Below are positions 12,351 to 24,038 of a DNA stretch of 64,000 nucleotides, in pieces (within the stretch, counting starts at the first letter, position 1; every line of letters starts with the position of its first letter). This DNA is from Ricinus communis (lineage: Eukaryota > Streptophyta > Magnoliopsida > Malpighiales > Euphorbiaceae). Location: assembly GCF_019578655.1 (NCBI RefSeq), contig NC_063265.1:62001-126000 (forward strand), given 5' to 3'. A program made the position numbers and the translations under genes. Below the pieces are notes generated by a model that was not told the origin of the DNA, searched no databases, and saw only the letters and a list, made by a program, of their open reading frames with translations.

Positions 12351-12829
12351 ATGCCCAATTTTTATATGATAATGACATTGAAATTGGATTTAAGGTTCCT
12401 TTTGTTTAATAGTCATCTTGCTTGGAATTTGGATCTCACCATATTGTTATCTCTATCATGCATATAAGAACATATTTTATATGATTGTGAGTGCTTGTTA
12501 GTACTCTTGTTATACATGAAAGCATGATTAATCCTTTGAAACTTACCTTCTAAAGCTTGTGGCGCTTTCGTTTTTCCCTTAGGGAGAGGAGACCTATGTG
12601 TGCTTTAACCTCCTTTGATACAGCCTCCATGATTGATGTTTGAGGTGTAGAGGCTTTAATAAAAAAGAACTAGATAAAGATGATGATGATGATGAATCTC
12701 CATTAAAGCCTAGACCATATTTAACAAGAGGAGGGCTTTAGGATATAATAAGTATATCCAAGGCTTCATCTCCCAATGTATTTAAGCTTAAGCCCAATCT
12801 TAAGCCTCATTTTAATCTCAATTTTAAGC

Positions 12830-14086
12830 TCATTTGTGTGTGATTACAAAGGTTCCTAACATATTGCCAATGAATTATAAATTAAACCCTTTTAATTCAA
12901 TGTTAATTCTTTAATTAACTTAATTCATATTTCATAGATCAAGATTGGCATCTAGCAATGCATTATGACCATCCAAATGTGAGGAAGGATTAAAGTGCTT
13001 TTACAGTGATAATCTCACAATGTAATTCAATCATTTCATTGTACTTTTATACCAATTGATTCATAAAGCATAGATGTAAGTGTCAACTCTATAATTGAAT
13101 CAGTCATATTTATTCAGGATAATTGCATATAACATCTTGAATAAGATCTATGAAACACTTTTCATAATCTTTATTCAAACAACCTTGGCCAAGGATTTCC
13201 ATGTTAAAGCATATCAAGAATCATTAGAATAAGGTCCCATGATATATTACCTTGAGCAATGAATTCTTTATTAATAACTTATTATCTTCATATGACTCTT
13301 ATAATACACAATGACTATTCCTTGGGCGCTCCATGGATAGTAATCTTCATATAAGATAATATATTATTATCTCAAGTATAAGAATCACGTCTTATATAAT
13401 TATCACAAGAGTATTGTCCATAGAAACTTGGGATAAATTCCATGTGGATTACTCAATAGGGTCGTGTTCAATGAACTTGTTCTTGTAATAAGCACCCATA
13501 ACGAAATTCATATTCCTCAACCTTATGAGATAAATTTATTACTTCACAAGTAAGTGATAACATATTATGGTAGTCTCAATCATTTGATCAATATCCAATG
13601 ATCAATATCTAATTCTTGATCAAACATCGACTTTGAACAAAATTTAAGAACGTATGTAATAAAAACCTCATCATTATAAACTTGCTTTATAATTTCTCTT
13701 ACATTTGTGTTTACATCCTATGGAGTTCATCTTTAACGGTTGGATTATTCCTTAATAATACTTGACTACTCGTACCATTACAATCGAACAATACCTTTAG
13801 TATAATTGTATGCCATAAAATGTGATGTATAAATTAACATAGATCATTTAACAATTCTTTGTCTTTAGAGCAATACTCTAACATTATAACGTTATAATTT
13901 TAGCCTATAAATATACACCTTTTACTAAGTTTTATACACACTGCTTTTTCTTCTCCTCCTTTGCTAGGTTAACTCAAATTCTTTTTGTTGTTGCTTGTTG
14001 AATCTTGAATAATTACTCGAGTTAATTCTTAAGGATAATGTCATTTTTTCACACCTAAAGCTCCATTATTATTCCTTTTATCTAAC
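12830..14086 (+). repeat. Probable copia LTR (solo or remnant)
   Basis: A 1.25 kb stretch whose text resembles a widespread copia LTR type in plants, including phrases such as CCTTGGCCAAGGATTTCCAT, TCTAGCAATGCATTATGACC and TCCATGTGGATTACTCAATA. This is recall, not a search. A TATA box (CCTATAAATATACACC, about 13900-13915) followed by a pyrimidine-rich leader sits near the right end, which fits the plus orientation. The right end at CTAACA (14086) is a guess. No primer site follows, so it may be a solo LTR. Confidence 0.45.
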
Positions 14087-15217
14087 AATATGTATTTAAA
14101 CCAACAACAATGATGTTTACTAATTATTTGATAAATACCTAAATCAACAACAATCACACTTACCAATACAAATAAGTATCCAAATGATCTTTCTAATAGA
14201 ATCTAAAAATCTAAGGTAAGGTTATTTGCTCAAAACAATCATTCAAAAATCATTAGCCTCTTCATTTGAAATTCATATTTTTATGAAGGTTCCTATTAAA
14301 ATTAAATTAAAAACTTTTAATTAATTTTATTTTTATATTTGTGAGTACAAGAAAATATTATTAGTAACTAATATTTAGCTTTTGAGTTTCATCCAATCTT
14401 TTATTTTTTTTAAATGAAAAATATAGTAAAAATAAATAAAGAAGATAATGCAAGAATTTTTTTTTTTAAAAATGAGTATTAAAAAAGGCTATTGAAATCT
14501 TAAAGAAAAATGAAAAAGAATTGTTAAGAACTTTTGCTCATAACAATGTATAGAAGTTATTAGAAGTATATAAAAGTTTATATCTATAAAAATCAATGAC
14601 TTTTCAAGTACTAATTTATTTTTATAGACTTTATAAATTTTATAATTAAGTACTATCCAAACTCAATATACTTTTTTAAAGTCATTAAAAGTCAATATTA
14701 AATACTTCACACGACTTATATAAATTTTTTTAAAATTATTATTAAATATACAATAATTTTTAAATTCTATCAAAATCTTTAATTCTTTTAATCCAATAAA
14801 CTTCTAAGAGTTGTTAGTTATTAGTACTATGTAGATTATAATCTTTTCCCTTCATCATTAAATTGTGAAACTAGATTCCCTCTAATTTTCTTTTATCTGC
14901 CATGACTCTTAGAAGTCTGATATAATTTCAAAGTCTTTTATAACCATCTTCTGATACTAAAAGATTGATGGCTGTTTATATATAGATGTAGCATGTCGTC
15001 CAACCTTTATTTAAACAGTAGAAATAAGTCTTTATATTGTCACATATTTACTTTTAACTAATTTCCTTTTCACTCAATTTAATATTTAGATTTGTTATAA
15101 CTTATCTAATAAAAAATAAATAATTAAAAATAAAAACTACCATGCTAAATATTTATAATACCCTTAACTATTTATTAATTATAAATTCTATTTAAATGTA
15201 AATGAATAATCTTACTA

Positions 15218-15248
<31 letters not shown>

Positions 15249-15780
15249 TTTTATGTAATTTTTTGAAAAAGAAATTCTATCTATCCATTTTAGGATGGCA
15301 TTACTTTGCAGGCAGTTTAGGAAAAATTTTAAAAACCACATTCCGTTCAGTTTGAGGCAAAGAATTTTCACTAAAAGACTCGTTAAAGGAGATATGTCAA
15401 TAGCAAACATTACATTTAGTTGAGCAAAAATGCATCATCTATTATTGGGTCTAATACAAATATAATATATTAAAAATGTAGATAAATTACTCTCTTTATA
15501 TATATATATATGTATATGTATAAAACATATTAAAGCTTATATATAATTATATTCTATATACCAATTATCTTTATATAATCATAAATAATATTCGGTCATA
15601 CTTAAATTGATTATAAATAAAAATAAATTTCATATTATGATAAGACATAATATTTTTGAATTCCGTGGTATAGTAATAATTAAATATAATTCAAAATATA
15701 GATTATGCTAAATTAAATTTATAACTATAAATATCTAAATAAAGTAATTTGATATAATAATATATTCTTTAGAATTATTA
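14087..15780. other. AT-rich spacer, no gene seen
   Basis: AT-rich sequence with a (TA)n tract at 15217-15240. No recognisable gene. The open frame 15192-15410 (minus) ends in a low-complexity Ile-Tyr run encoded by that tract and is not credible. Confidence 0.5.
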
Positions 15781-15784
15781 TCTG

Positions 15785-16035
15785 ATTTTTGGATACAGGA
15801 GGGCAAAGCCAAACAGAAAGAAAGAAACAAAGACTAGAAGCTCAAGCAACGGTTCTGGGCCATGAGACCTCAGAAACATCAGCCTGAATCAAAGACAAAA
15901 CAGTAGAGGGGGCACCGTCTAACTCATGGATGCCTAAAGGATAATGGATAGCCAAATTGGCAAGGTAATCCGCAACCTGATTAACTTCCCCTTAGGCATG
16001 AGATACTCGTACAGCCCAGTGCTGCTCCACCAATT
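15785..16035 (-). pseudogene. LINE RNase H domain remnant (3' end of a non-LTR retrotransposon)
   Basis: One minus-strand frame reads WAVRVSHA, a stop, then GEVNQVADYLANLAIHYPLG and GIHELDGAPSTVLSLIQADV followed by SEVSWPRTVA and a stop. This is the C-terminal end of the plant LINE RNase H (RVT_3 type), where R-E-x-N-x-V-A-D-x-L-A is the conserved turn; the Asp of VADYLA is the late catalytic residue. Only about 60 residues remain, as in a 5'-truncated LINE insertion. One in-frame stop lies in the domain. The sequence downstream (to about 15785) is the probable LINE 3' region; I see no clear poly-A tail. Confidence 0.65.
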
Positions 16036-17340
16036 ATTTTGAATTTATTGGTATTTTAGTAACTCTTTAAAATGACAATATAATTTTTTGGTTTAAAGAA
16101 AGTTATGTAGTTAATTATATTAAGATAGGTGCACACTTTACTTTTATACTATTGCAGTAAGAATAATTAAGGTAAAATAAAAAACTTTATGACTAGAATC
16201 CATTAAGTTATAATCTCTTCCCAATAATAAAATGAAATAGTTTAATCCCAAAACTATAAAAAAGTGCTCTTCTTGCAGTTCAAATATACTTTTTCAATCC
16301 TTATGCTGTTCTGGGCTTGATTTCAATATTGAGCCCAATCTTTGAGCAGGCTTGAATACTTGAGCCTAAATTGGATACAAACTGAACCGGTGGCTCGAAG
16401 CATGAAAGTGCCTACTGACGTGGCATCGGCAGAACTGAGTCATGACACTTGTCAAGCATATACGATACCACCCGGGATTTCGTCAAAGCTATATTCTTTG
16501 TCTCAATCAATACGCCACAATAATGTTGAGTAAATGAAGAATATATTCAATCGAGAGAGAGAAAGGAAAAAAAAGAAAAAAAAAAAAAAGCAAGCAAGCA
16601 TTGGCCGGTTTGAAATTGTGTACACGTTTTAAATTTCATAGTAAACTTAGTTATCTTTCATATTATTATTTAAAAATAATCTCTTTTATATCTGAAGAGA
16701 TAAAAGTCTTGAGAATTTATAAAATGAGAAATAATATAAATTATTATATTTAAAAATAAAAAAATTAAAATCTAAAATCTAAAATCTTAATCTAAAAATT
16801 AATTTTTTTTTAAATAGAAAAGTAATTGACACTTAATTATTTTTTTTAGATCATTAAATATATAAAATCTAATGTAAAAGTATTAAATACTTATATATAA
16901 ACAATAATTTTTTTATTTATTAGAAGTATTTATCTCGGTAGACAAGAATTACTGTAATAAATATTAGGAGGTGATTATTAATCCATATTAAGGTAAATTA
17001 TATACATAGAAAAAGAGTTGCTTAATTTGGCTTATAGAATTTGATGCCTTATCTTGTGTCAACTCTGAAAAGCAAGAAGAAAGCAATTGATATAAAAGCA
17101 TTTCAATATATGTAAAATTGTAAGGACTTCAGATATTACATACTTTAAAATCCTTTATTTTAATTTGACCCAATTTAAATCCGACGTCCACTTCTAAATT
17201 AATTTCTCACTAAAATATCCTTTCCACACATATCGTAGACTTTAATATTAATCAAATTCATCCTACGCAGTATCAGCAACCAACCGTCCTCCCTAATAGC
17301 TTCGCTAAGGAAGCAAACAGCAACAACAACAACTCCACCT
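16036..17340. other. Spacer upstream of the CYSTM gene
   Basis: AT-rich intergenic DNA with an A-rich tract at about 16565-16590. No gene recognised; the open frame 16342-16533 (+) has no domain and no nearby splice partner that I can see. The last few hundred bases presumably hold the promoter of the next gene. Confidence 0.5.
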
Positions 17341-17348
17341 TCGCTTTT

Positions 17349-17366
17349 CACACATATATATAATAA
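17349..17366 (+). promoter_or_regulatory. TATA-like box for the CYSTM gene
   Basis: CACATATATATAATAATC lies about 120 bases before the start codon and is followed by a CT-rich leader (17380-17480), the usual arrangement of a short plant 5' UTR. Confidence 0.45.
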
Positions 17367-17483
17367 TCATATTTCAGTCAATCATTTCTTCTTATCTCTA
17401 TCTATCATTTCTTGATCCTGTATTTACATCTTCAGTTATCATCATCTCCAGAGTTTCAGTTTTTTCCAAGTTATCATCCAAAC

Positions 17484-18606
17484 ATGAGTCAGAATCAGGC
17501 TACAGGTAAGCATCTCTTTGCTGGGTGAATTTTTTGATTTTTATTTTTGTACTGGTTTAAGCTTTTGGTACCCTTTATTAAATTATATAGTTGCTTCCAG
17601 ATTAACTGTATAATTTCTTCGTGATCATTTGTTTAAAATCATGCTAACTGGGAACTGGGTTTGAATTATGGTGCTGCAGCATATCCTTATCCACCATCAT
17701 CAACTGCAGCAGCAGCAGATGCTTATGTAGCCCCACCACCACCTGCAGGTTACCCAACCAAAGATGGTCTAAATCAGGCCTACTCTCAGTCTGTTCCAGT
17801 TGAGACAAAATCCAAGGGTGATGGCTTCTGGAAAGGATGGTAATTGATTAACCTCATCTCTCTCCCTCCTATTTTTCATTGCTCTGTTTCATCAATTTCC
17901 TTTCCTTTTTTTATAAGGGTAAATTTATTAAATTGAAGTGATTTTATTGACAGGTTGTAAATACATAGATGATTTTTAGAGTTGGCCTCTAGAACAGATG
18001 AAATCATTCATGTACACTGTCTGGTCCTTAAAACAAGATTTTTAAGAAGAAATCAAACCTTCCTTACAAACTGCTTGTCCTTGATAGAGCCCCCTGAGGG
18101 AGTAATTTGATATTTTTATTTGTGAAAATTGAAAGATTTATCTCTCTGTCGAATATTACTTATCAATATTGGTAGAAATTTAAAAGTTTATTATTTTCAA
18201 ACATATTATGAGATACAAAAAATATATATTTGTTTAATAAGCTTTTGATCAATCATACTAAAATCATCTTTGAAATTTTGAAGGCTTAAATTTAAAGCCT
18301 AGCTAAAGGATTAGTCATAGAAAAGGAAGTCAATTGTTTCTTTTATTTTTTGTTTAAAAATAATAATATCTTCTGAGCTTTTAAAATTATTTTTTTACAA
18401 AAAGGACAATGACTTCGCTATCTAACTGAAGGCCTAATTAAACTTAATGTTGGGTTTGCTACCAGTTTGTAACAGTTATTAGGTTAATAGCAAACTTCAA
18501 ATATTTGTTCCTCAACAGACACTGTTGATAATCTAACTTCCTCTTTAATGTACTGTGCAGCTGTGCTGCCCTATGTTGCTGCTGTGTCTTGGATGCCTGC
18601 TTTTAA
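17484..18606 (+). CDS. CYSTM-type cysteine-rich transmembrane module protein, 75 aa, three exons
   Basis: Coding exons are 17484-17505, 17680-17839 and 18561-18606 (22+160+46 = 228 nt, 75 codons plus TAA). All four splice borders are GT/AG (CAG|GTAAG, CTGCAG|C, ATG|GTAATT, GTGCAG|C). The protein starts MSQNQATAYPYPPSS, continues with an Ala run and PPPPAGYPTKDG (a proline/glycine/tyrosine-rich cytosolic part), and ends FWKGCCAALCCCCVLDACF. The Cys-rich hydrophobic tail with final CCCC-V-L-D-A-C-F is the hallmark of the plant CYSTM family: small, membrane-associated, often stress-responsive proteins thought to sit in the plasma membrane through this tail. Length is normal for the family. The reading frame is intact and the tail sits on its own short exon, as is common. 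Start choice: the first ATG after the leader, in frame across the junctions. This is the only credible host gene in the window; the nearest neighbours are retrotransposons. Confidence 0.85.
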
Positions 18607-18900
18607 GAATTGATACGGAGGAGTCTCAAAAATGCCTGGAGGATTCTTTTAATTCTTCTGTGCCTTGTTATATTTATTTCTGTACCACTTCATATAGACA
18701 TTTGTGGATTTCTATATTTTCATTGCTATGTGACCATTAGGGCTTGATATATATTTTGTTGTCGTGATGTAATATATTCAGTGAATTGAATTCTTTAATT
18801 TGGTTGATTTGCTTTTCAGATGATGTGTCGGATTGTTTGTTTTGGGATTGGATTTGGTAAAAACATGTTTCTTATTAACCCCAATCGGGCAATTATTGAT
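18607..18900 (+). other. Probable 3' UTR of the CYSTM gene
   Basis: T-rich, with several plant-type near-upstream elements such as GATGTAATATATTC at about 18765. The poly-A site cannot be fixed by eye. Confidence 0.4.
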
Positions 18901-18950
18901 CATGAAAGTTAAGTGGATTTTAGGATCAGAGTTTAATTTTTAAAATTACT

Positions 18951-19090
18951 TGATTAGGGTTTAAGATTGGAGTCTAATTTAATTAAATTAGAGATTAATT
19001 TTTAGAATCAATAGACTATTCAATTATGATTAGTTTTTGAAATTTTCTGATTAGGGTCTAAAATTAAAAGTCTAATTTAATTAAATTAGT
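18951..19090 (+). repeat. Imperfect direct repeat next to element E
   Basis: TGATTAGGGTTTAAGATTGG plus AGTCTAATTTAATTAAATTAG (18951-18992) recurs with small changes at 19048-19090. Element E inserted at the right edge of the second copy, since its TTAGT duplication is the end of that copy. Confidence 0.7.
19086..19090. other. Target-site duplication, left, element E
   Basis: TTAGT, identical to 32816-32820 on the other side of element E. Confidence 0.8.
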
Positions 19091-20351
19091 TGATGCCTCA
19101 AACTTAATACTTATAAAAGTACAACTCAAACTATAATACGGGCAAATTTACTATGAGGTTGACTCATAAGGAACTGTAGAGCATATACTATAAATATCAA
19201 CTATAATACAAAAATAGTAAAAGTAAATCTAGACACTAAGCTAATATTTTAATAATAGTTTAAAGTTTATAAAAGAAATTAAATAAACTAGAGAGTAAAT
19301 ATACAAATGAAATAATTAATAAAAATTATATGATAAAATAGTATTTAGTCTAGCTAATACTTAGTAATCTCTTTATTCTCTTTTAAATCCACGTCTAATA
19401 AATGAGATGGTGATACGCCTTTTTCTTAAGTCATTCAAACTAATGATGTAATTTAGATTTCTTATACCAACATAACTTAAAGTAAAAATTTCTAATACAT
19501 TTAACCTAAAGATTTTCATAACAAATATTATTATTAAACTGATATGATGGTCAATTAACAATAATAGATACAACTAATAAAATTATGAAGGTAAAAAAAT
19601 CATTCATTAAACTCATAAATAAATAAGGTTCATATATAAGAAAAAAAAACTAAATTAATCATTTATAGAAAATTAGCTTGACATATTTAATCCAACGGTT
19701 ATGTAATTAAATAAAAAAATATAAAAGTAAAACAGAAAATTAAAGCACCCTTAAAATTCAGATATTCTTTAAGGTATAAAGATTATTGATCCTCACTCCC
19801 CACTTCTTGAGAAGCTTTTTAGATTTTCAAAGAGTAATGTAGAACTAAAGCTAAGTATTTGTAGAAGATGAACTGTAGAGAATTTGTAGAGAGAAGAATG
19901 ATAGTCCAATAGCCCGGTGCAGACTGAAACCCTCTTGCTCAATTGATCTCCACTACTTGTAGAGATTCATTTTTTAGAGTCTTTCTCAAAGCACAATACT
20001 TTTACAGTTATCATCTTAACTGTCCTTAATAAAATAAACAATTTAAAAGTAATTCTCCTTTATAACATAATAACTAATTAATTTTCCCTTGTGGGTCTTA
20101 TATTTTTCGACTAGGCCTACAAAATTAGTAGTCCATGTGTCTTTATTCTAAGCCTCAGCAGTGGTAGTCCACTTTAAGCTTATTTATGTGTATTTTAGCT
20201 CATATTTTTCCTCTTTGACTATTAACACCTGAAATTAGACAATAAGGATAAAATGAGGTAATAATCACATATTTCTACATACTATATATATAAAATATAC
20301 CAATAAATCACTAAAATACCTTAAATATATATACATTATATGAACCTATCA
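19091..20351 (-). repeat. 3' LTR of element E
   Basis: On the plus strand it starts TGATGCCTCAAACTTAATAC and ends GAACCTATCA; in element orientation TGATAGG...GGCATCA. Homologous along its length to 31573-32815 with scattered substitutions and small indels. The open frame 19373-19573 (minus) lies inside it and is not a gene. Confidence 0.85.
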
Positions 20352-20366
20352 AATACCCCCACACTT
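20352..20366 (-). other. Polypurine tract of element E
   Basis: Minus strand AAGTGTGGGGGTATT directly before the LTR start TGATAGG. The same AAGTGTGGGG motif precedes the 3' LTR of element BC. Confidence 0.65.
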
Positions 20367-21169
20367 AAACCTTTACTTGTCCTCAAGTAAATAACAACTT
20401 AAGAATTAATCTTTACAAAAACAATGAAGTAATTCATACTCAGCTTAAAGATATTACTCAAAAGAATCTCACTAATGCAAAACTAATGCCAACTAAAAAA
20501 ATTTGAATCATAAAATTTTTCTTAAAGAGATGTAAACTCAATCATAATTAGTCAATAGATTCAAGCATCCTTTATCTATACATGTTTCACAACAAATAGT
20601 CTAACTCATTATCAATAAATACAATTATGATGCACAATCCAAATTATAATAACCTTATTCAAGAGGCAAAACCTTCATTCTAAAACAAGAGACTAATAGA
20701 CATTTATATTTATCTTTTACATGCTTTTCAAGCTCTCATTTTTTTCTTCTTTTCTTTATATCTCTTGGACTTTTAGCTTTATACTTGGGGATTATTTTCT
20801 TTCTTGAGATGTCAAGCATTTTTATGTAAATACAAATATGGGTAATGAATGCACTTGGTTACTCAAAAAAATATACATCAAGATGCTTTGCATATTCATA
20901 ATTTTAATTATCTTTTTGTGCGAAAATCAACATTGGTCATTAAGATCCCCAATTACTAAGCAACTAAAATAAGTGGAATAGAATTAAACTTAGAGCTTGA
21001 ACTTGCCTATATCATATCTCACAAACTTAGGCAAACCACAATAACAAGAAAATATTAACCTAAATTATACACTTATAATTATACTCATTCCAAACTTGCC
21101 AAACTACCATATGCAGAAGATGAATTCTTATAAATGCAAGTTCTAAAAGGATATGTGAAAGTTGTCTTC
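20367..21169 (-). other. Non-coding 3' interior of element E
   Basis: Athila-type elements carry a long spacer between polymerase and the 3' LTR, and this segment occupies that place. A GAGGACAAG motif (minus) lies just before the polypurine tract. No open frame of note. Confidence 0.5.
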
Positions 21170-21803
21170 TATTGATCTTCAGGTACAACAGGTACCTGAT
21201 AATGGCCTGAAAGGCCATCAAGAAAACAGTAAAATCCATGTCATGTTAAACACTCTAAAATTTGATCAATAAAAAGAATGAGAAAATGAACCTTCTTTAT
21301 TGCAGTGTTTAGCTTCCTATAGTCAATACAAATTCTTCACCCTATACTCATTCTTGTGGGAACTAACTCTCCCTTTTCATTCTTAACAACTGTAATATCT
21401 GACCTTTTTTAGACATTGCATGAACAAGGCTTAACCAATTACTATCAGCTATAGGATCTATAATACTCTCATCCAATAGTTTTTGGACTTTCTTTTTCAC
21501 CAATTCTTTCATGTTAGGATTAAGCCTTATTTGTGTATCTCTAACAACCTTGGTGTTGTCTTCTAAAATAATCTTACGCATACACATCGTTGGACTAATA
21601 CCTTTAATGTCAGAAATTCCCCACCTAGTGGCTTTATTAAGTCTTCTTAATCCTTTAATAGTTGCCTTTTCTTTTGAAAGGGAAAAATCATAAGCTATAA
21701 TTACTGGTTTTGTATCCCCTTCTTCCAAGAAGACATATTTAAGTGTGTTAGGCAACTCCTTAAACTCAAATTTACGTGGTTCATTTAATAATTTATATTT
21801 CAT
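21170..21803 (-). pseudogene. Element E reverse transcriptase, N-terminal remnant
   Basis: The open part (21803-21363, 146 codons) has the linker typical of Athila polymerases: LKYVFLEEGDTKPVIIAYDF, then WGISDIKGISPTMCMRKIIL, LNPNMKELVKKKVQKLLDES and IIDPIADSNWLSLVHAMSKK, which correspond to the protease-RT linker and the first RT blocks. Downstream in another frame follow ICIDYRKLN, FLDGLSGHYQVPVVPEDQ and KTTFTYPF, corresponding to the next RT blocks (normally FLDGYSGYNQI and KTTFTCPFGTFA). It then breaks off before the catalytic FxDD box. A frameshift after MSKKGQ and the loss of everything beyond block 4 make it non-functional. Confidence 0.75.
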
Positions 21804-22017
21804 TTCTAATAGGAGAATCTAAAGATTCAATGGTGCTTTCGCTAAGTGTCATTGTAATAGCTTCATCTAACTTATCATGAAAGTCCAATACTTCCTCTTC
21901 TAAGTTTTCTTCAATTTTTTCCAATGTTAATGCAACCTCTAACTTATCATCCCTGTCCTTAAGTATGTTTTTATAAATAAAATAATCCAAATAATTGTCA
22001 TATGAACATTCATCAAT

Positions 22018-22623
22018 TTAAGTGCTAGGAGATAGACTTAGAGGATCAAACACTTTAAATTCTACGATCTCTCCCAAGACTGTCATATTCAGCTTCCCAT
22101 TATGCACATCAATAACTATTTTAATAGTTACCTTGAAAGGTCTACCAAGGAGTATTGCTTGCTCTTTATCTCTTGTTGGTATATTTTTCATGTCAAGAAT
22201 CACAAAGTCAGCAGGAATTATAAGTTTTCTTACTTGAATCAATAAATCCTTCATTATGCCTCTTGGATACTTAATTGACCTATCAGCTAGTTGTAGAGAC
22301 ATAGTAATTGGTTCCAATTCTCCCAAGCCAAGTTGTGCATATATTAAATATGGCATCAAGTTGATGCTTGCTCCTAAATTCAACATGGCTTTTGCAACTT
22401 TCTTATCCCCTATTGTAATATCAACGGTAAAGCTCCTAAGGTCTTTTATCTTAGAGGGTAATTGTTGTTGGAGAATAGCACTTTCTGTTTCAAAGACCAT
22501 AGCTTTCTCATTATTTCCATATCTCCTTTTATTGGAGTTAAGCTCCTTGAAGAACTTGATATAAGCTTGCATACTTCTAATAACATCCAATAAAGGCAAA
22601 TTAATATTAATTTTAAAAAGCAT
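22018..22623 (-). pseudogene. Element E retroviral-type aspartic protease region
   Basis: 201 codons open. It covers the end of gag and the protease: LRSFTVDITIGDKKVAKAML, NLGASINLMPYLIYAQLGLG, LQLADRSIKYPRGIMKDLLI, and ILLGRPFKVTIKIVIDVHNG. In the Athila group the active-site motif reads DLGASIN; here the Asp is Asn (NLGASIN), which should abolish catalysis. The flap and ILGRPF regions are otherwise well kept. The linker continues at 21990-21793 (EATITMTLSES-like), in another frame and with stops between. Confidence 0.75.
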
Positions 22624-22639
22624 ATCAAAAATTTCAAAA

Positions 22640-23136
22640 AATTGCTTATCCTATTTGCTTTCTTTCAATATGTTAGGAAATAAAATATGAGGCTTATAAG
22701 GCTCAGCTACCTTATCGAACTCAAGTCTTGAAAATGCCTCCCTATCTTTCTTCTTTTGTCCAAGATTGGGCTCTATTCTTCCTTCTTTTTATACATCTTC
22801 TTCAGTTATTTGTATATCAATTAGTCCATCTTCTTTTGATATACATGCATAAGAAGAATCTTTCTCTATTAAGGTTTCAATATTATTATCAAATAACTCA
22901 TCATCCTTTAGAATAGTGATAGCTTTAGCTTGCTCAGGTTGACTTGGCAATTTCTCTTTCTTATTTTCCTGTACAGTTTCAACAATTTGCCAAATTTAAA
23001 TTTCCAATCGCTTCATTCAAGCTTCAATTAAATTAATTTTCTTTTTATTCCTCTCCATTCTATCATGGGTAGCTGTCATAAAAGATTGGAGTGTTTCCTC
23101 TAGGCTTGGTTTTTTTAGGAGTTTGTCCTTGATTTT
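22640..23136 (-). pseudogene. Element E gag C-terminal remnant
   Basis: Broken minus-strand frames give PKKTKP / LEETLQSFM-like and RMERNKK segments near 23030-23125 and RLEI.IWQI near 22985-23010, the pattern of Athila gag C-termini (QLG-Q-A type linker followed by polymerase start). Interrupted by stops and frameshifts. It ends abruptly at 23136, where the D-type LTR begins. Confidence 0.5.
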
Positions 23137-23826
23137 TGATGGCTTACTAACACAACTAGCAGTCTATAGGTAAGTGCACCTATTAAATGTAATCTATCTA
23201 TGACAAGTATTAATGTTGTATCCCACAGGAACTCATAAACTACTGCTATTATGTTATTCCTATTATCTAACGATCAAAAGGTGGTGAAGATTATTAACTA
23301 AAAATGATTAAGAGTGCAATTGAAAGAGAGGCGGATTAAAGATTATTAACTAAAAATGATTAAGAGTGCTTGGTTAATAGAGGCGGATTAAAGCTTAATG
23401 CTAATTTAAGAATCAATCGTTAGGAAGAGATTCCAACTTTAGGTTATTAGGTTTAGGAATTCGGTTATCTCGAGAGAGAAACCGAATTCGGTTAAGAATT
23501 CGTCCACGGGTAGCATAATTAGACTCACTGATCCTTTATCTTTTGTTCGGATGCCAACTAGTTTAGATTCCCTTTGGGTTTGTCTTCTTGTCTTGATTAT
23601 TTCACTTATCAATTACTCCTGCATCTCCCTTAGAACTTAGCTCGTAGTTAATAGTTAGTTTAGAATTTATTCATCATCCATTTTAGGTTAATATAACAAA
23701 GAACAAAGAAGTAACTCTGGGCTTTCGCTTTCCCGAGGAATACGACCTTGATACTCGCCATTAGTGCTAGACTGCATCGATAGGTACACTGCCTTAGATT
23801 GTAGCTAACACGAGTAGCACACATCA
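23137..23826 (-). repeat. Chimeric LTR: family D start joined to family A end
   Basis: 23137 to about 23327 matches the start of D's right LTR (28275-28470). From about 23375 to 23826 the sequence matches instead the 3' part of LTR A (30235-30689), ending GAGTAGCACACATCA. At the joint a 43-base block (AGAGGCGGATTAAA plus GATTATTAACTAAAAATGAT) is present twice, at about 23328 and 23373. The last 324 bases are identical, inverted, to the first 324 of LTR B (see findings). Confidence 0.8.
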
Positions 23827-24038
23827 CCACCCATTGGTCCTTCATGTCAATACCTCAAAATCTAGAGGATCTTCTCCCTATGTACACATCACCAAATTAC
23901 TTGATCTACACAAACTCTAAACAAGAAAGGATCCTCCCAAATATAGTATTTCAATTCAGAAAAGAATTTCTTCTTTTGCTGAAATGTCATACCTTTCGGA
24001 AGGACTTTAGCAACCAAATAGTTTGCCAAATCAGAAAA
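23827..24038 (-). pseudogene. Element D integrase N-terminal remnant
   Basis: The minus strand reads [40 protein letters not shown] and ILRY.HEGPMGG, the linker and the start of the integrase zinc-binding (HHCC) domain of Athila elements (normally RYCHEGPxGGH). There are in-frame stops at W*C, IL*IL and RY*HEG. Sequence switches to LTR family A right after MGG, so the catalytic core is lost. Confidence 0.7.

Noticed and set aside
17661..17843. Single-exon 60-codon gene
   Set aside because: It begins in the intron, and the intact splice sites link it to exons at 17484 and 18561, giving the complete CYSTM tail.
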